Origin: a bacterium HR21
GTDB taxonomy: Bacteria; Bacteroidota; Ignavibacteria; Kapaibacteriales; HRBIN21
Reading direction: 5' to 3'
Length of the DNA: 64,000 bases
Assembly (NCBI GenBank): GCA_002898295.1
Contig: BEHX01000005.1
Coordinates: 75,642-139,641, forward strand
The translations under genes and the position numbers were made by a program. Position 1 is the first letter of the stretch, and each line of letters opens with the position of its first letter. The notes beneath the pieces are model-generated. The model was not told where the DNA came from. It did no database searches and saw nothing but the letters and a program-made list of their open reading frames with translations. Positions 34,889 to 43,800 of the stretch are shown here, piece after piece.

Positions 34889-36936
34889 GGTGCGGGCTTC
34901 TGTCCCTGGTCCTGGCGATGCTCATCGCAGGGGGTCCTGAAGCACAGAGCTGGACCCGGCTTACCGGACGCCTTGAAGCTGGGACGCCTGTAGCACTGGT
35001 CCAATCTGCCCGGAGTGGGCGCCTGTGGGTAAGCACGGGCGAAGCACTCTACAGTGCTCCAACTGTTGGGGCAGCCTGGAGTCTGATTGCTTCCCTGCCT
35101 TTCCGAACCGCAGCGCTGGCACTGGCTCTGGAGGGAACAACGGAAGCTCTGCTGGTCAGCACGCCGTACGGTCTATGGCGCAGCACGGATGAGGGCACTA
35201 CGTGGGCACAGGTTCATCCCGCCCTCACCGACCGAGGAACGCAGCTGCGCGTCCATCCAGCCTACCCGCACGTCGTGCTGGGCATCCGGGGTCAGATGCT
35301 CTGGCGCAGTACCGATGCCGGTGCAACGTGGCAGCAACTTTCCCTGCCCCCGGGCATTCTCTACGATGCTTGCCCCTTCGGGGCACTCAATGACCTCCTT
35401 GCCTGGACCAGTCAGGGTGCCTTTCGAAGCTCCGACGGTGGTGCCTCGTGGGAAGCTCTCTCGACACCTTTCTCTCCGCAGCCGGTCCGCAGCCTCGCTG
35501 TCACTGCCGGCGTTGAACCCCAGCTCTGCCTCCTGCTGCCCGACGGGGTATACTGGAGCACCGATGGGGTCAACTGGAGAGCAACGACGCTCCCGGGTTC
35601 GCTCCCCCGCGCACTGTTCGCCTCCGTCAACGCCATTGCTGCCATTGCTCCTGGCGGGCTGCTCGTGCTACGGGCAGATGGAACATGGCAGACAGTCTAC
35701 AGCGGATATACGGACCACATCACCGTGCTCTTGCCTCTGGGTCCGGACCGCATCCTTGTTGGCTCAGAAGGGCGAGGGATAGAGCTCTACCGCTGGACTC
35801 CCCAACCTCAATGGCAGGCGCTGCGCACAGGGATGGATGCCCCACCGATCCGCTGGCTCCTCTCCCCGGGAAGTCAGCTGGTTGTGGCAGGTCCCAGCGG
35901 CATTTTCTGGTCTTCAACGGACCTCTTCGGATTGGATAACATCTCGCTCGCTTTGCCCACACCCGGTACTATCACCGCCGTCGCTGCGTCCAGCGATGGA
36001 ATTGTGGTTGCTACCTCCCGAGGGCTTTACCGCTACGTGCGCTCCACAGGGCAATGGCAAACCCTCACCGAGAGCCTTCCTGCCGTGGGGACCATCATCG
36101 CGATCGGCGTAACCCCTGGCGGTGACACCCTCCTGCTCTCTTCCGATCTTGGTGAACTTCTCCGCTCGCTCGATGGTGGTGTGACGTGGGAGGAGTTGTC
36201 ACCCTCGTTCCGGTTCGGGCAGCTACGTGCCGTGCGGCATACTTTCTACGCCTTCGGCGAGGATGGCATCTTCCGCAGCACAGATGCTGGACAACACTGG
36301 GAAGCTCTCACCAGCTATCCCGGGCGAGGATGCTACCGGCTGCTCATCCACCCTGCTGACGAGCGGGTGCTTCTTGCCAGTTCGGCGTTGCCTGGCTCCC
36401 GGAGCGGCAAGCTCTACCGTAGCACTGATGGCGGACAGTCCTGGCAAGAACTTCCCGCAGCCGACCTTCTCAACCGAGGACTGAGCACCATCGCCGGAGG
36501 AGCACCCTCGATATGGTATGCGGGGACTCTCGAGGGGGAAGTCTTCCGCTCCACTGACGGCGGGCTGACATGGCACTCGCTGGGCATTGTCGGGGATGGG
36601 CTCCCGGTTGAAGCACTGCTGGAGTTCGGTTCCTTGGTGCTCGCCGGCACCTCTCGTGGTCTATGGTGGCAGCAGCAAGTCTCCGTCTCTGCCGAGAGCT
36701 CATCGCCTCTCGTCCAGCTCCGGCGCGGTGAATCGGAACTCGTGCTAGGAGCTCCTGATGGGACACCCCTGAGCGCGGAGCTCTACGACCTGCTCGGACG
36801 CTGCCTCGGGCGCTGGGCAGCTCTGCCGCCCCTCTGCCAGATACGCATCCCGACGCTCGGCATGGCCAGCGGTATCTACGTGCTCCGCGTTCGGACAGGG
36901 AACCTCCGAGAGCACTTCGTGCTGAGCCTTCCCTGA
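34885..36936 (+). CDS. T9SS-exported beta-propeller protein (YCF48/BNR-like repeats)
   Basis: The ATG at 34885 overlaps the aminotransferase stop and starts a signal peptide (MRCGLLSLVLAMLIAGGPEAQ); 52 upstream in-frame codons are rejected. The 683-residue protein has about ten repeats resembling BNR/YCF48 blades: LWRSTDEGTTWAQV, LWRSTDAGATWQQL, FRSSDGGASWEAL, FRSTDAGQHWEAL, LYRSTDGGQSWQEL and FRSTDGGLTWHSL (Asp-box consensus S-x-D-x-G-x-T-W). These fold as a beta-propeller. The C-terminus is a T9SS type A sorting domain (AELYDLLGRCLGRW, MASGIYVLRV, FVLSLP). It is probably an extracellular binding or photosystem-like scaffold protein; the target is unknown. Confidence 0.9.
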   Translation: MRCGLLSLVLAMLIAGGPEAQSWTRLTGRLEAGTPVALVQSARSGRLWVSTGEALYSAPTVGAAWSLIASLPFRTAALALALEGTTEALLVSTPYGLWRSTDEGTTWAQVHPALTDRGTQLRVHPAYPHVVLGIRGQMLWRSTDAGATWQQLSLPPGILYDACPFGALNDLLAWTSQGAFRSSDGGASWEALSTPFSPQPVRSLAVTAGVEPQLCLLLPDGVYWSTDGVNWRATTLPGSLPRALFASVNAIAAIAPGGLLVLRADGTWQTVYSGYTDHITVLLPLGPDRILVGSEGRGIELYRWTPQPQWQALRTGMDAPPIRWLLSPGSQLVVAGPSGIFWSSTDLFGLDNISLALPTPGTITAVAASSDGIVVATSRGLYRYVRSTGQWQTLTESLPAVGTIIAIGVTPGGDTLLLSSDLGELLRSLDGGVTWEELSPSFRFGQLRAVRHTFYAFGEDGIFRSTDAGQHWEALTSYPGRGCYRLLIHPADERVLLASSALPGSRSGKLYRSTDGGQSWQELPAADLLNRGLSTIAGGAPSIWYAGTLEGEVFRSTDGGLTWHSLGIVGDGLPVEALLEFGSLVLAGTSRGLWWQQQVSVSAESSSPLVQLRRGESELVLGAPDGTPLSAELYDLLGRCLGRWAALPPLCQIRIPTLGMASGIYVLRVRTGNLREHFVLSLP

Positions 36937-36937
36937 G

Positions 36938-37738
36938 ATGCTGCTCTCCGTCTGTATGATTGCCCGCAATGAAGCTTCCCGCATTGCCGCTGCTCTCGAA
37001 AGCGTTGCCTGGGCAGATGAGCGGATCGTTCTGGACTGCGGCAGTCAGGATACCACTGCGGATATTGCCGCAGCCTGCGGGGCACGCGTCTACCGGGCAG
37101 AGCATACGCCGAATTTGAATGTCAACAAAAACCGGTGTCTGCGCCTGGCCTGCGGGGAGTGGATTCTGCTCTTGGATGCCGACGAGCGTGTCTCGCCACA
37201 GCTGGCAGCAGAAATCCAAGAACGCATCAGCGGCGCTCCCCGCGAGCAAGCCTTCTGGATTCCTCGACGCAACTGGTACTTTGGACATCCTCTCCGCTAC
37301 GGGCGGCAGTATCCCGATTACCAGCTCCGGCTCTTCCGCCGTGGGGCAGCGTACTTCCCCGAGCGCCACATCCACGAATACCCTACGGTGCACGGAGCCG
37401 TAGGGTACCTGCACACGCCGCTGGAGCACTTCCCCTACGAGACCCTTTCCCACTACCTGCAGAAGCTGGACCGGGATACGGACTTCCAGGCGCGGTGGCT
37501 CCAGCAGCGGTACGGGGCTATCTCCCTTGGGAAGTTCTTCCGACACGGACTCTGGCGTGCAGCTAAGCGCTTTATCGAACGCTACATCATCTGGGGTGGC
37601 TTCCGCGATGGCTTTGCTGGATTCTGGGCAGCATGGCTCGATGGGGTCAATACCTTCGTGACGTTGGCGAAGTGGTGGCATCTATCCCAATACGAGCACG
37701 GCTATGCGCTTTCCGAAACGAACTCTCTACTGCGGTGA
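36938..37738 (+). CDS. Glycosyltransferase family 2, WaaE/KdtX-like
   Basis: The 266-residue protein has the GT-A fold start LLSVCMIARNEASRIAAALE, WADERIVLDCGSQDTT (nucleotide-sugar contact) and the metal-binding DxD in LLLDADERV. The acceptor region carries RRNWYFGHPLRYGRQYPDYQLRLFRRG, typical of WaaE/KdtX enzymes that add the first sugar to the lipopolysaccharide inner core. A lipid-linked sugar acceptor is therefore likely, but the substrate cannot be read from sequence. The gene starts 2 bases after the beta-propeller stop and overlaps aspS by 35 bases. The amphipathic C-terminus (FRHGLWRAAKRFIERYIIWG) suggests membrane association. Confidence 0.88.
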   Translation: MLLSVCMIARNEASRIAAALESVAWADERIVLDCGSQDTTADIAAACGARVYRAEHTPNLNVNKNRCLRLACGEWILLLDADERVSPQLAAEIQERISGAPREQAFWIPRRNWYFGHPLRYGRQYPDYQLRLFRRGAAYFPERHIHEYPTVHGAVGYLHTPLEHFPYETLSHYLQKLDRDTDFQARWLQQRYGAISLGKFFRHGLWRAAKRFIERYIIWGGFRDGFAGFWAAWLDGVNTFVTLAKWWHLSQYEHGYALSETNSLLR

Positions 37739-39485
37739 AGTCCGTCCCGTCCATGTCGGGCATCGGGTAACGCTCAACGGCTGGCTCGCCCGGGTACGCG
37801 ACCTCGGTGGCGTCCTCTTCCTGGATATTCGGGACCACACGGGCATCTGCCAGGTTGTGATCCGCCCCTCGGAACAGCCCGAGCTCGCCTCACTGACGCG
37901 CTCACTCAATCCGGAAAGTGTTCTGTGGGTGCACGGCACCGTCCGACTGCGGGAAAATCCGAATCCCGCCCTGCCCACGGGCGAGGTCGAGCTACTGGTT
38001 GAAGCCCTCGGGGTGCTCAACCCCTCGCTGCTGCCCCCGTTTCCCCTCAGCGATGAGGCAACGCTGACGGAAGAGACACGGCTGCGCTACCGCTACCTGG
38101 ATTTGCGCCGTCCGCGCATGCAGCGCTACCTACGGCTGCGCCACCGAGCTTATCAAGTCATCCACCGCTACTTTGATCGGCATGGATTCGTGGAGGTAGA
38201 GACTCCCATGCTGACTCGCTCCACTCCAGAGGGCGCCCGCGATTTCCTGGTGCCAAGCCGTCTCCATCCGGGACGGTTCTATGCCCTACCGCAATCTCCG
38301 CAGCTCTTCAAGCAGCTGCTCATGGTCGCCGGCTTTGACCGCTACGTCCAGATTGTCAAATGCTTCCGCGATGAGGACCTGCGCGCTGACCGCCAGCCGG
38401 AATTCACCCAGGTGGATGTCGAGATGTCCTTCGTCGAGCGGGAGGATATCTTCCAGCTCATCGAAGGGCTCTTCTGTGAGCTCTGGCAGGAGCTTCTGGA
38501 CACCGAGCTGCCGGTTCCCTTCCCCCGCCTGACTTACACCGAGGCAATGACCCGCTACGGGAGCGACAAACCCGACCTGCGCTACGGGCTGGAGCTGACA
38601 ACTGTCACAGACCTCTTCACCAATTCTGCGTTTGCCCTCCTCCGGAACGCGGCTGCCGCGGGGGACACTATTGCTGGCCTTCGGATCGAGGGTGGGGCAG
38701 CGCTTTCCCGTAGAGAACTCGACGAGCTTGCCGAGGTGGTGCGCCCATATGGACTGCCCGGCATCCTCTGGCTCAAGTACGATGCCTCTGGCTGGCACTC
38801 TCCCATCGCCAAACATCTCTCCGACACCGAGCAGGAAGCGCTCCGCGAGCGTTTCCGGGTGCAGGTCGGTGACCTCGTGCTTCTGGCAGCAGCTCCCTGG
38901 GAACCGTGCTACACCGCTCTTGGAGCCCTCCGCCACCACGTTGCCCGGCGTCTGGGGCTACTGCAAAGCGCTCTCCCGACATGGCGCTTCGTCTGGATCA
39001 CGGACTTTCCGCTCCTGGAATACTCCGCCACTGAAGGACGCTACGTTGCCCGCCACCACCCCTTTACCGCCCCCGTTGAGGAGGACATTCCACTGCTGGA
39101 GACAACGCCCGAGCGCGTCCGCGCCCAAGCCTACGACCTTGTCCTCAATGGAGAGGAAATCGGTGGCGGGAGCATTCGCATCCACACGGCAGAGCTTCAG
39201 CAGAAGGTCTTCACCGTGCTGCACATCCCTCCCGAGCGTGCCGAGGCACAGTTTGGCTTCCTGCTGGAAGCGCTCCGCTACGGTGCCCCACCCCATGGTG
39301 GGATTGCTCTCGGCTTAGATCGCATCGTCATGCTCATGACCGGGGCAGAAAGCCTACGCGACGTCATTGCCTTCCCGAAAACCACCAGCGGGCTTTCGCT
39401 CGTGGATGGCGCCCCCGCGCCGGTGGAACCAGAGCAGCTCGAAGAACTGGGCATTTGTCTGCGCATGCCGGAAAATTCTCCATGA
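37704..39485 (+). CDS. aspS: Aspartyl-tRNA synthetase
   Basis: The enzyme charges tRNA-Asp in the cytoplasm. The 593-residue bacterial-type protein has an N-terminal OB-fold (VTLNGWLARVRDLGGVLFLD), class II motif 2 in FRDEDLRADRQPEFTQVD, a bacterial GAD insertion (about residues 290-410) and motif 3 GGIALGLDRIVMLM. The length is normal. The start overlaps the preceding glycosyltransferase by 35 bases, and the stop overlaps the DUF1460 gene start as ATGA. Whether it is discriminating or non-discriminating (also charging tRNA-Asn) cannot be decided here; the answer depends on whether the genome has asnS or gatCAB. Confidence 0.97.
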   Translation: MRFPKRTLYCGEVRPVHVGHRVTLNGWLARVRDLGGVLFLDIRDHTGICQVVIRPSEQPELASLTRSLNPESVLWVHGTVRLRENPNPALPTGEVELLVEALGVLNPSLLPPFPLSDEATLTEETRLRYRYLDLRRPRMQRYLRLRHRAYQVIHRYFDRHGFVEVETPMLTRSTPEGARDFLVPSRLHPGRFYALPQSPQLFKQLLMVAGFDRYVQIVKCFRDEDLRADRQPEFTQVDVEMSFVEREDIFQLIEGLFCELWQELLDTELPVPFPRLTYTEAMTRYGSDKPDLRYGLELTTVTDLFTNSAFALLRNAAAAGDTIAGLRIEGGAALSRRELDELAEVVRPYGLPGILWLKYDASGWHSPIAKHLSDTEQEALRERFRVQVGDLVLLAAAPWEPCYTALGALRHHVARRLGLLQSALPTWRFVWITDFPLLEYSATEGRYVARHHPFTAPVEEDIPLLETTPERVRAQAYDLVLNGEEIGGGSIRIHTAELQQKVFTVLHIPPERAEAQFGFLLEALRYGAPPHGGIALGLDRIVMLMTGAESLRDVIAFPKTTSGLSLVDGAPAPVEPEQLEELGICLRMPENSP

Positions 39486-40348
39486 GACGCCGCCATTTCC
39501 TGGGCTTGCTCTGTGCTGTCCCCTTACTGTGGAGCCAGCAGCGGCAGCGCGATGATGCCGAAGGCACCATTACCCACTTCATCGTCTCGCGCATGATGCG
39601 GAAGGCGCTCGCTGAAGGCTGGGCAGCGCTCCCGATCGGCGTGGTCATGTGCCGCTTCGGAGAACTCTTGCTCGGGACACTCTACGACGTCGGAACCTTG
39701 GAAAGCCCGACAGGCGAGGAACTCTGCCGGGTGGACTTCACCGGCATGGACTGCTTCACCTTCGTAGAGGCAACACTCTGCCTGGCGCGCGCCCTCAAGA
39801 GCGGGAAACCAACCTTCGAGGGCTTTCTGGAGCAAGTCCGCTGGACACGCTACCGCAACGGGCAACTGGGTGACTACAGCTCCCGTCTCCACTACACCGC
39901 TGACTGGCTCTCCGACAACGAGCGCCGAGGCGTGCTCCGGAACATTACCCGGGAGCTCGGCGGAGAGCCGCTCGTGCTCTCTGTCTCCTACATGTCGCAG
40001 AATCCGCAGCACTATCCTGCCCTGCGGGCTCGTCCGGAACTGGTGCCGATCATTGCGGCGATTGAGCACCAGATCAATGCCCGACAGCATTGGTACATTC
40101 CGCGTTCTACCGTCGGGACCATAACCGCTCTGCTCCAGCCCGGCGATATCCTTGCCTTCACGACCAACCGCCGCGGCTTAGACTACGGACACCTTGGTCT
40201 AGCCTATCCCATCGAAGGGCGGGTCCACCTGCTCCACGCCTCGCAAAGTGCCCGGAAGGTGCTCGTCGATAAGCCCGTGGAGCAATACATTGCCTCCGTC
40301 CCGACCCACACCGGGATAACGGTTGCCCGAGCACTGGAACCTGTCTGA
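39482..40348 (+). CDS. DUF1460 family N-acetylmuramoyl-L-alanine amidase-like protein
   Basis: The 288-residue protein starts with MRRRHFLGLLCAVPLLWSQ, a signal with a twin-arginine-like motif (RRHFLG) followed by a hydrophobic stretch, so Tat export is possible. DUF1460 (NlpC/P60-like) proteins are peptidoglycan or envelope peptidases with a catalytic Cys; here the likely active site is DFTGMDCFTFVEATL. The later LLQPGDILAFTTNRRGLDYGHLGLA segment carries the probable His of the dyad. The start overlaps the aspS stop (ATGA). The histone deacetylase-fold gene begins 6 bases after its stop. The substrate is not shown by sequence. Confidence 0.87.
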   Translation: MRRRHFLGLLCAVPLLWSQQRQRDDAEGTITHFIVSRMMRKALAEGWAALPIGVVMCRFGELLLGTLYDVGTLESPTGEELCRVDFTGMDCFTFVEATLCLARALKSGKPTFEGFLEQVRWTRYRNGQLGDYSSRLHYTADWLSDNERRGVLRNITRELGGEPLVLSVSYMSQNPQHYPALRARPELVPIIAAIEHQINARQHWYIPRSTVGTITALLQPGDILAFTTNRRGLDYGHLGLAYPIEGRVHLLHASQSARKVLVDKPVEQYIASVPTHTGITVARALEPV

Positions 40349-40354
40349 GGCGGC

Positions 40355-41299
40355 ATGCGCATCTTCTACTCAGACCACTACACGTTGGAGCTTCCCCCGG
40401 GACATCGTTTCCCGATGCACAAATACCGCATGGTCCGCCGTGCTCTCGTTGCCGAAGGGGTGGTCCCGGGGACGTGTTTCCGGGAAGCCCCGCTGGCAGA
40501 TCCCGGGGCACTCCTGCGAGCACATACACCGGAGTACGTTCAGGCAATCCTCACCGGCACCGCTCCTCCTGCCGTTATGCGGCGCATTGGCTTTCCGTGG
40601 AGTCCAGCGCTGGTCCGACGTTCGCTCGCAACAGTCGGCGGAACCCTGGCGGCTGCTGAAGCGGCATTAGAAGACGGCATTGCTGGGAACCTCGCCGGAG
40701 GCACTCACCACGCCCTGCCCACCCACGGGGAAGGCTTCTGTGTCTTCAACGACTTGGCAATTACGGCATTGACGCTCCTGGAAGGTCGCCGCGTGCGCCG
40801 TGTGGCGATCATCGACCTCGACGTCCACCAGGGCAATGGGACAGCTGCTATTCTCGGTACCCGCCCGGAAGTGTTCACCTTCAGCATGCACGGCGCCCGG
40901 AATTACCCCTTCCGCAAGGTACCCTCCACACTCGATGTTCACCTTCCTGACAATACAGACGACGACACCTACCTGCTGCTCCTGGAACAGCTCCTGCCCC
41001 GCGTCCTTGCCTTCAAACCAGACATCGTGCTGTACCAGGCTGGGGTAGACCCCCTGCGCGAGGACACGCTCGGTCGCTTGGCGCTGAGCCCTTTGGGTCT
41101 CATGGAGCGGGACTTCCTGGTACTCTCCGCGTGTGCGCGCCACGGCATCCCCGTGGTGATGACCCTCGGTGGGGGATACGCCGAGCCGCTCGAGCTGAGC
41201 GTCGCTGCTTACGTCAACACCTACCGCGTCGCCGTCGAGCTCTTCGGTACCGAGGAGCACCGGTCAGCTCAGAGAGGAGCCCGTCATGAAGCTCCATAA
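40355..41299 (+). CDS. Histone deacetylase superfamily protein (AcuC-like)
   Basis: The 314-residue protein is a bacterial class II-like deacetylase fold member. It has the active-site GGTHHALPTHGEGFCVFND (two His at about 118-119), the zinc ligands IIDLDVHQGNG, and GVDPLREDTLGRL (Asp ligand), plus the GGGYAEPLE loop before the C-terminus. Substrates in bacteria include acetylated polyamines, acetoin-pathway acetyl-CoA synthetase and acetyl-lysines; the exact one is unknown. It lies 6 bases after the DUF1460 gene and overlaps the following GH2-like gene by 14 bases. An operon of amidase, deacetylase and sugar-binding membrane protein could concern cell-wall or polysaccharide turnover, by inference. 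Confidence 0.92.
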   Translation: MRIFYSDHYTLELPPGHRFPMHKYRMVRRALVAEGVVPGTCFREAPLADPGALLRAHTPEYVQAILTGTAPPAVMRRIGFPWSPALVRRSLATVGGTLAAAEAALEDGIAGNLAGGTHHALPTHGEGFCVFNDLAITALTLLEGRRVRRVAIIDLDVHQGNGTAAILGTRPEVFTFSMHGARNYPFRKVPSTLDVHLPDNTDDDTYLLLLEQLLPRVLAFKPDIVLYQAGVDPLREDTLGRLALSPLGLMERDFLVLSACARHGIPVVMTLGGGYAEPLELSVAAYVNTYRVAVELFGTEEHRSAQRGARHEAP

Positions 41300-43751
41300 G
41301 CACCTCCGATGGGGCATCACCCTCGGCGCGGTTCTTCTCTGCCACGCTGGGATAGTTGACGCCATGCCCCATCGCTGGCTCCAGCGCTGGCTCATCCCCC
41401 TGGAAGGCACCTGGGAGATGTCCACCGACGGAGGCGAAACCTGGGCTACCGTTCGCCTACCACATATCGCCTCCGGCTCCCAGGTCCGCTACCGCCGGGT
41501 GATCACGATGGAGAGCGCCGCTCTAGCGTATCGCTGGCATCTGTCCACATTCGGGCTCGGAGATATTGCTGACATCTACCTCAACGGCACCCACGCCGGG
41601 CAGCTCATCAGCTACGGTCTACCGACAAGCGTGGTGCTCCCGACGAGCCTCTGGAGAGTTGGCACGAACGTACTCGAACTGCGCATCACTCGAGCTTCGC
41701 TCCCGGTTTCCTTCTTCGGTCCCCGCCGTCCTCTGGGATGCTTCCGTGAGCTGACACTGATGGGGACAGACCCGAGAAGCTGGCTCCATGGAATTGAGGC
41801 ATCGGCAACTGTAGACCCTGGCGGACGTCAAGGACGGCTGACCCTGCTTGTTGGCATCAGCGGTCAGGCGGATACCCACACTCCGTATGTCCTCCGGGTA
41901 CGTCTGGTGCGTGCCCGCGATAGCTTACCCGTTGCCGATCAGCTCATCCCCATTGCGCGGCTGCCGCAGCGGATTCGGACACAGCTGGAGGTACTAGCAC
42001 CAGAGCTGTGGTCGCCGGAGGCTCCCGCGCTCTACACGCTCCGAATCGAGCTCGTGCAGGGTTCAACGCTCCTGGACGGTGCACTCCTCAGCGTCGGCTT
42101 CCGGAGCGTGGAGGTTATCCGCTCTGGCGAGGCTCTCAGCCTGGCATGGAACGGGAAGCCGGTGCCACTGTACGGGGTAGAATACTCCACCGTCTCCTCC
42201 TCAGCAGAGCTTGACAGGGAGCTTTCCCGCCTGATAGCGCTGGGCATCCGCGCTGTCCGCTTCCGGGGGCTTCCTCCTCATCCCCTCTGGCTCCAAGCAT
42301 GCTCCCGGACAGGGATCAGCGTCATCCTCGATATGCCCGCTACGGAGATCCCCCCTTCGCAGCTATGGAGTCCCGCTTTCCGCTTTGCTCTGCAGCACTA
42401 CCGCCAGCTCCTCACGCCACTGCTGACCTACCCTGCCGTGACCGCTATTACGGCATGGCAAGGACTCTACCCGCACCCTGCAACAACGGCATATGTGGAC
42501 GAACTACAGCGGTGGCTTCGAGGACGCAACCTCCTGCTCGCTGCTGAGCTCTATGGGAATCCGCCTCAGGCTGAATTCCCTCAGCTGCCGCTCCTCTTCC
42601 TGCGCTTCCATCCCCCGCTGACGAACTCCCCACCGGAAGCAGAGCAAGAGCGCTGGAAAACCTATGCTCGCTCGCATGCCCTCATCCCCGTCGGCGGCAT
42701 GCCCGTTGTAGCAACCGCTCCTCGGGGATACCTCAATCCGTACTCGGAGGAAGCCCGAGCACAATGGCTGTGGAGGTTCTTGACCACATGCGCAGCTGCT
42801 CGAACCGCAGGGGCTCTTCTGTGGAGCTGGCAGGACTACCCGACGGAGTATCCGCTGATCAGCTTTTCCTTCCCCGCCACTGAGTTCTGCCCGACAGGAA
42901 TCAGCAGCTTGCGGGACGAAGTCCGTCCCGCCTACGCTGTAGTGGATGCGTTTCTCCACGGCGAACCAGAGCCAATTCTAGCACCCGGCAATCCAGGGTG
43001 GGGACCGTTTCCCATGTGGATTGCCCTCGGCAGTGGTGTACTCCTCCTTTTCGGCTGGATCCTGAACCGTTCTCCCAACCTCCGGCAGCAGCTGGGACGA
43101 GCTCTCTGGCGGAGCACCGCTTTCTTTACCGACCTGCGCGAGAGGCGTGCTGCTGACGAACGGACAACGCTCCTGTGCGGCGGAGCCCTTGCCGCGGTCG
43201 TTGCGATATTCGGTGCTCTCCTCCACGAATGGCTGCGAACTCAACCGCCGTGGGTTATCCTCCTGTGGCATTTCCTCCCCTTCGACGAGCTTCGGCAACT
43301 GGTTGCATGGGTGCTGACTCGGCGGTGGGCGCTGCTCATCGGGTGTGCCCTGGTGTGGGGTATTTCCCTCAGCATTGGGGCTGGAGTGCTCAGTATTGGC
43401 GCTCGTCTTGTTCGGCGGCATCTTGCCTGGAGCGTAGGACTCCAGGCGCTGGTATGGGCATCGCTCCCTCTGCTCTTTCTGCTCCCGCTGCTGTTGCTCG
43501 GAGAACGGCTGGTGGAGCTGCATGTCCTGCGAGCAGTGACCCTCACCCTTGTGGGGCTCGCTCTGGGATGGAGCTTTTGGCGTGTTCTCTCAGCGCTCCG
43601 CAGCCTTTTGCAGCTCCGGCTTCGCTCTCTTTTCCTGGCTGTGCTCTGGATAGGTCTCCTGGCGGGCACTCTGCTGTTCGGGGTTGCCGAACTGACGTTC
43701 TCGCTGAGCGCGTATCTGCGGTACGCTGCAACCCTTTGGGGCATACCCTAA
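41286..43751 (+). CDS. Membrane-anchored GH2-like protein lacking both catalytic Glu
   Basis: The 821-residue protein has a signal peptide (ITLGAVLLCHAGIVDA), a GH2-type jelly-roll sugar-binding domain (YRWHLSTFGLGDIADIYLNGTHAGQL), an Ig-like middle domain and a TIM-barrel-like region. The barrel positions where beta-galactosidase family enzymes have the acid/base (WxxxNE) read AVTAITAWQGLYPHP (about 383-397), and the nucleophile segment reads GGMPVVATAPRGYLNP (about 470-485), without Glu in either. About six hydrophobic helices follow from residue 577 to the end, an unusual membrane domain for this family. It is probably a non-catalytic glycan-binding or membrane transducer protein. The start overlaps the deacetylase gene by 14 bases. 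Confidence 0.75.
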   Translation: MKLHKHLRWGITLGAVLLCHAGIVDAMPHRWLQRWLIPLEGTWEMSTDGGETWATVRLPHIASGSQVRYRRVITMESAALAYRWHLSTFGLGDIADIYLNGTHAGQLISYGLPTSVVLPTSLWRVGTNVLELRITRASLPVSFFGPRRPLGCFRELTLMGTDPRSWLHGIEASATVDPGGRQGRLTLLVGISGQADTHTPYVLRVRLVRARDSLPVADQLIPIARLPQRIRTQLEVLAPELWSPEAPALYTLRIELVQGSTLLDGALLSVGFRSVEVIRSGEALSLAWNGKPVPLYGVEYSTVSSSAELDRELSRLIALGIRAVRFRGLPPHPLWLQACSRTGISVILDMPATEIPPSQLWSPAFRFALQHYRQLLTPLLTYPAVTAITAWQGLYPHPATTAYVDELQRWLRGRNLLLAAELYGNPPQAEFPQLPLLFLRFHPPLTNSPPEAEQERWKTYARSHALIPVGGMPVVATAPRGYLNPYSEEARAQWLWRFLTTCAAARTAGALLWSWQDYPTEYPLISFSFPATEFCPTGISSLRDEVRPAYAVVDAFLHGEPEPILAPGNPGWGPFPMWIALGSGVLLLFGWILNRSPNLRQQLGRALWRSTAFFTDLRERRAADERTTLLCGGALAAVVAIFGALLHEWLRTQPPWVILLWHFLPFDELRQLVAWVLTRRWALLIGCALVWGISLSIGAGVLSIGARLVRRHLAWSVGLQALVWASLPLLFLLPLLLLGERLVELHVLRAVTLTLVGLALGWSFWRVLSALRSLLQLRLRSLFLAVLWIGLLAGTLLFGVAELTFSLSAYLRYAATLWGIP

Positions 43752-43800
43752 GCGCAAGCAGGAATTCGTCGCAATATGCAGGACTGTCTCGACAACCGGG

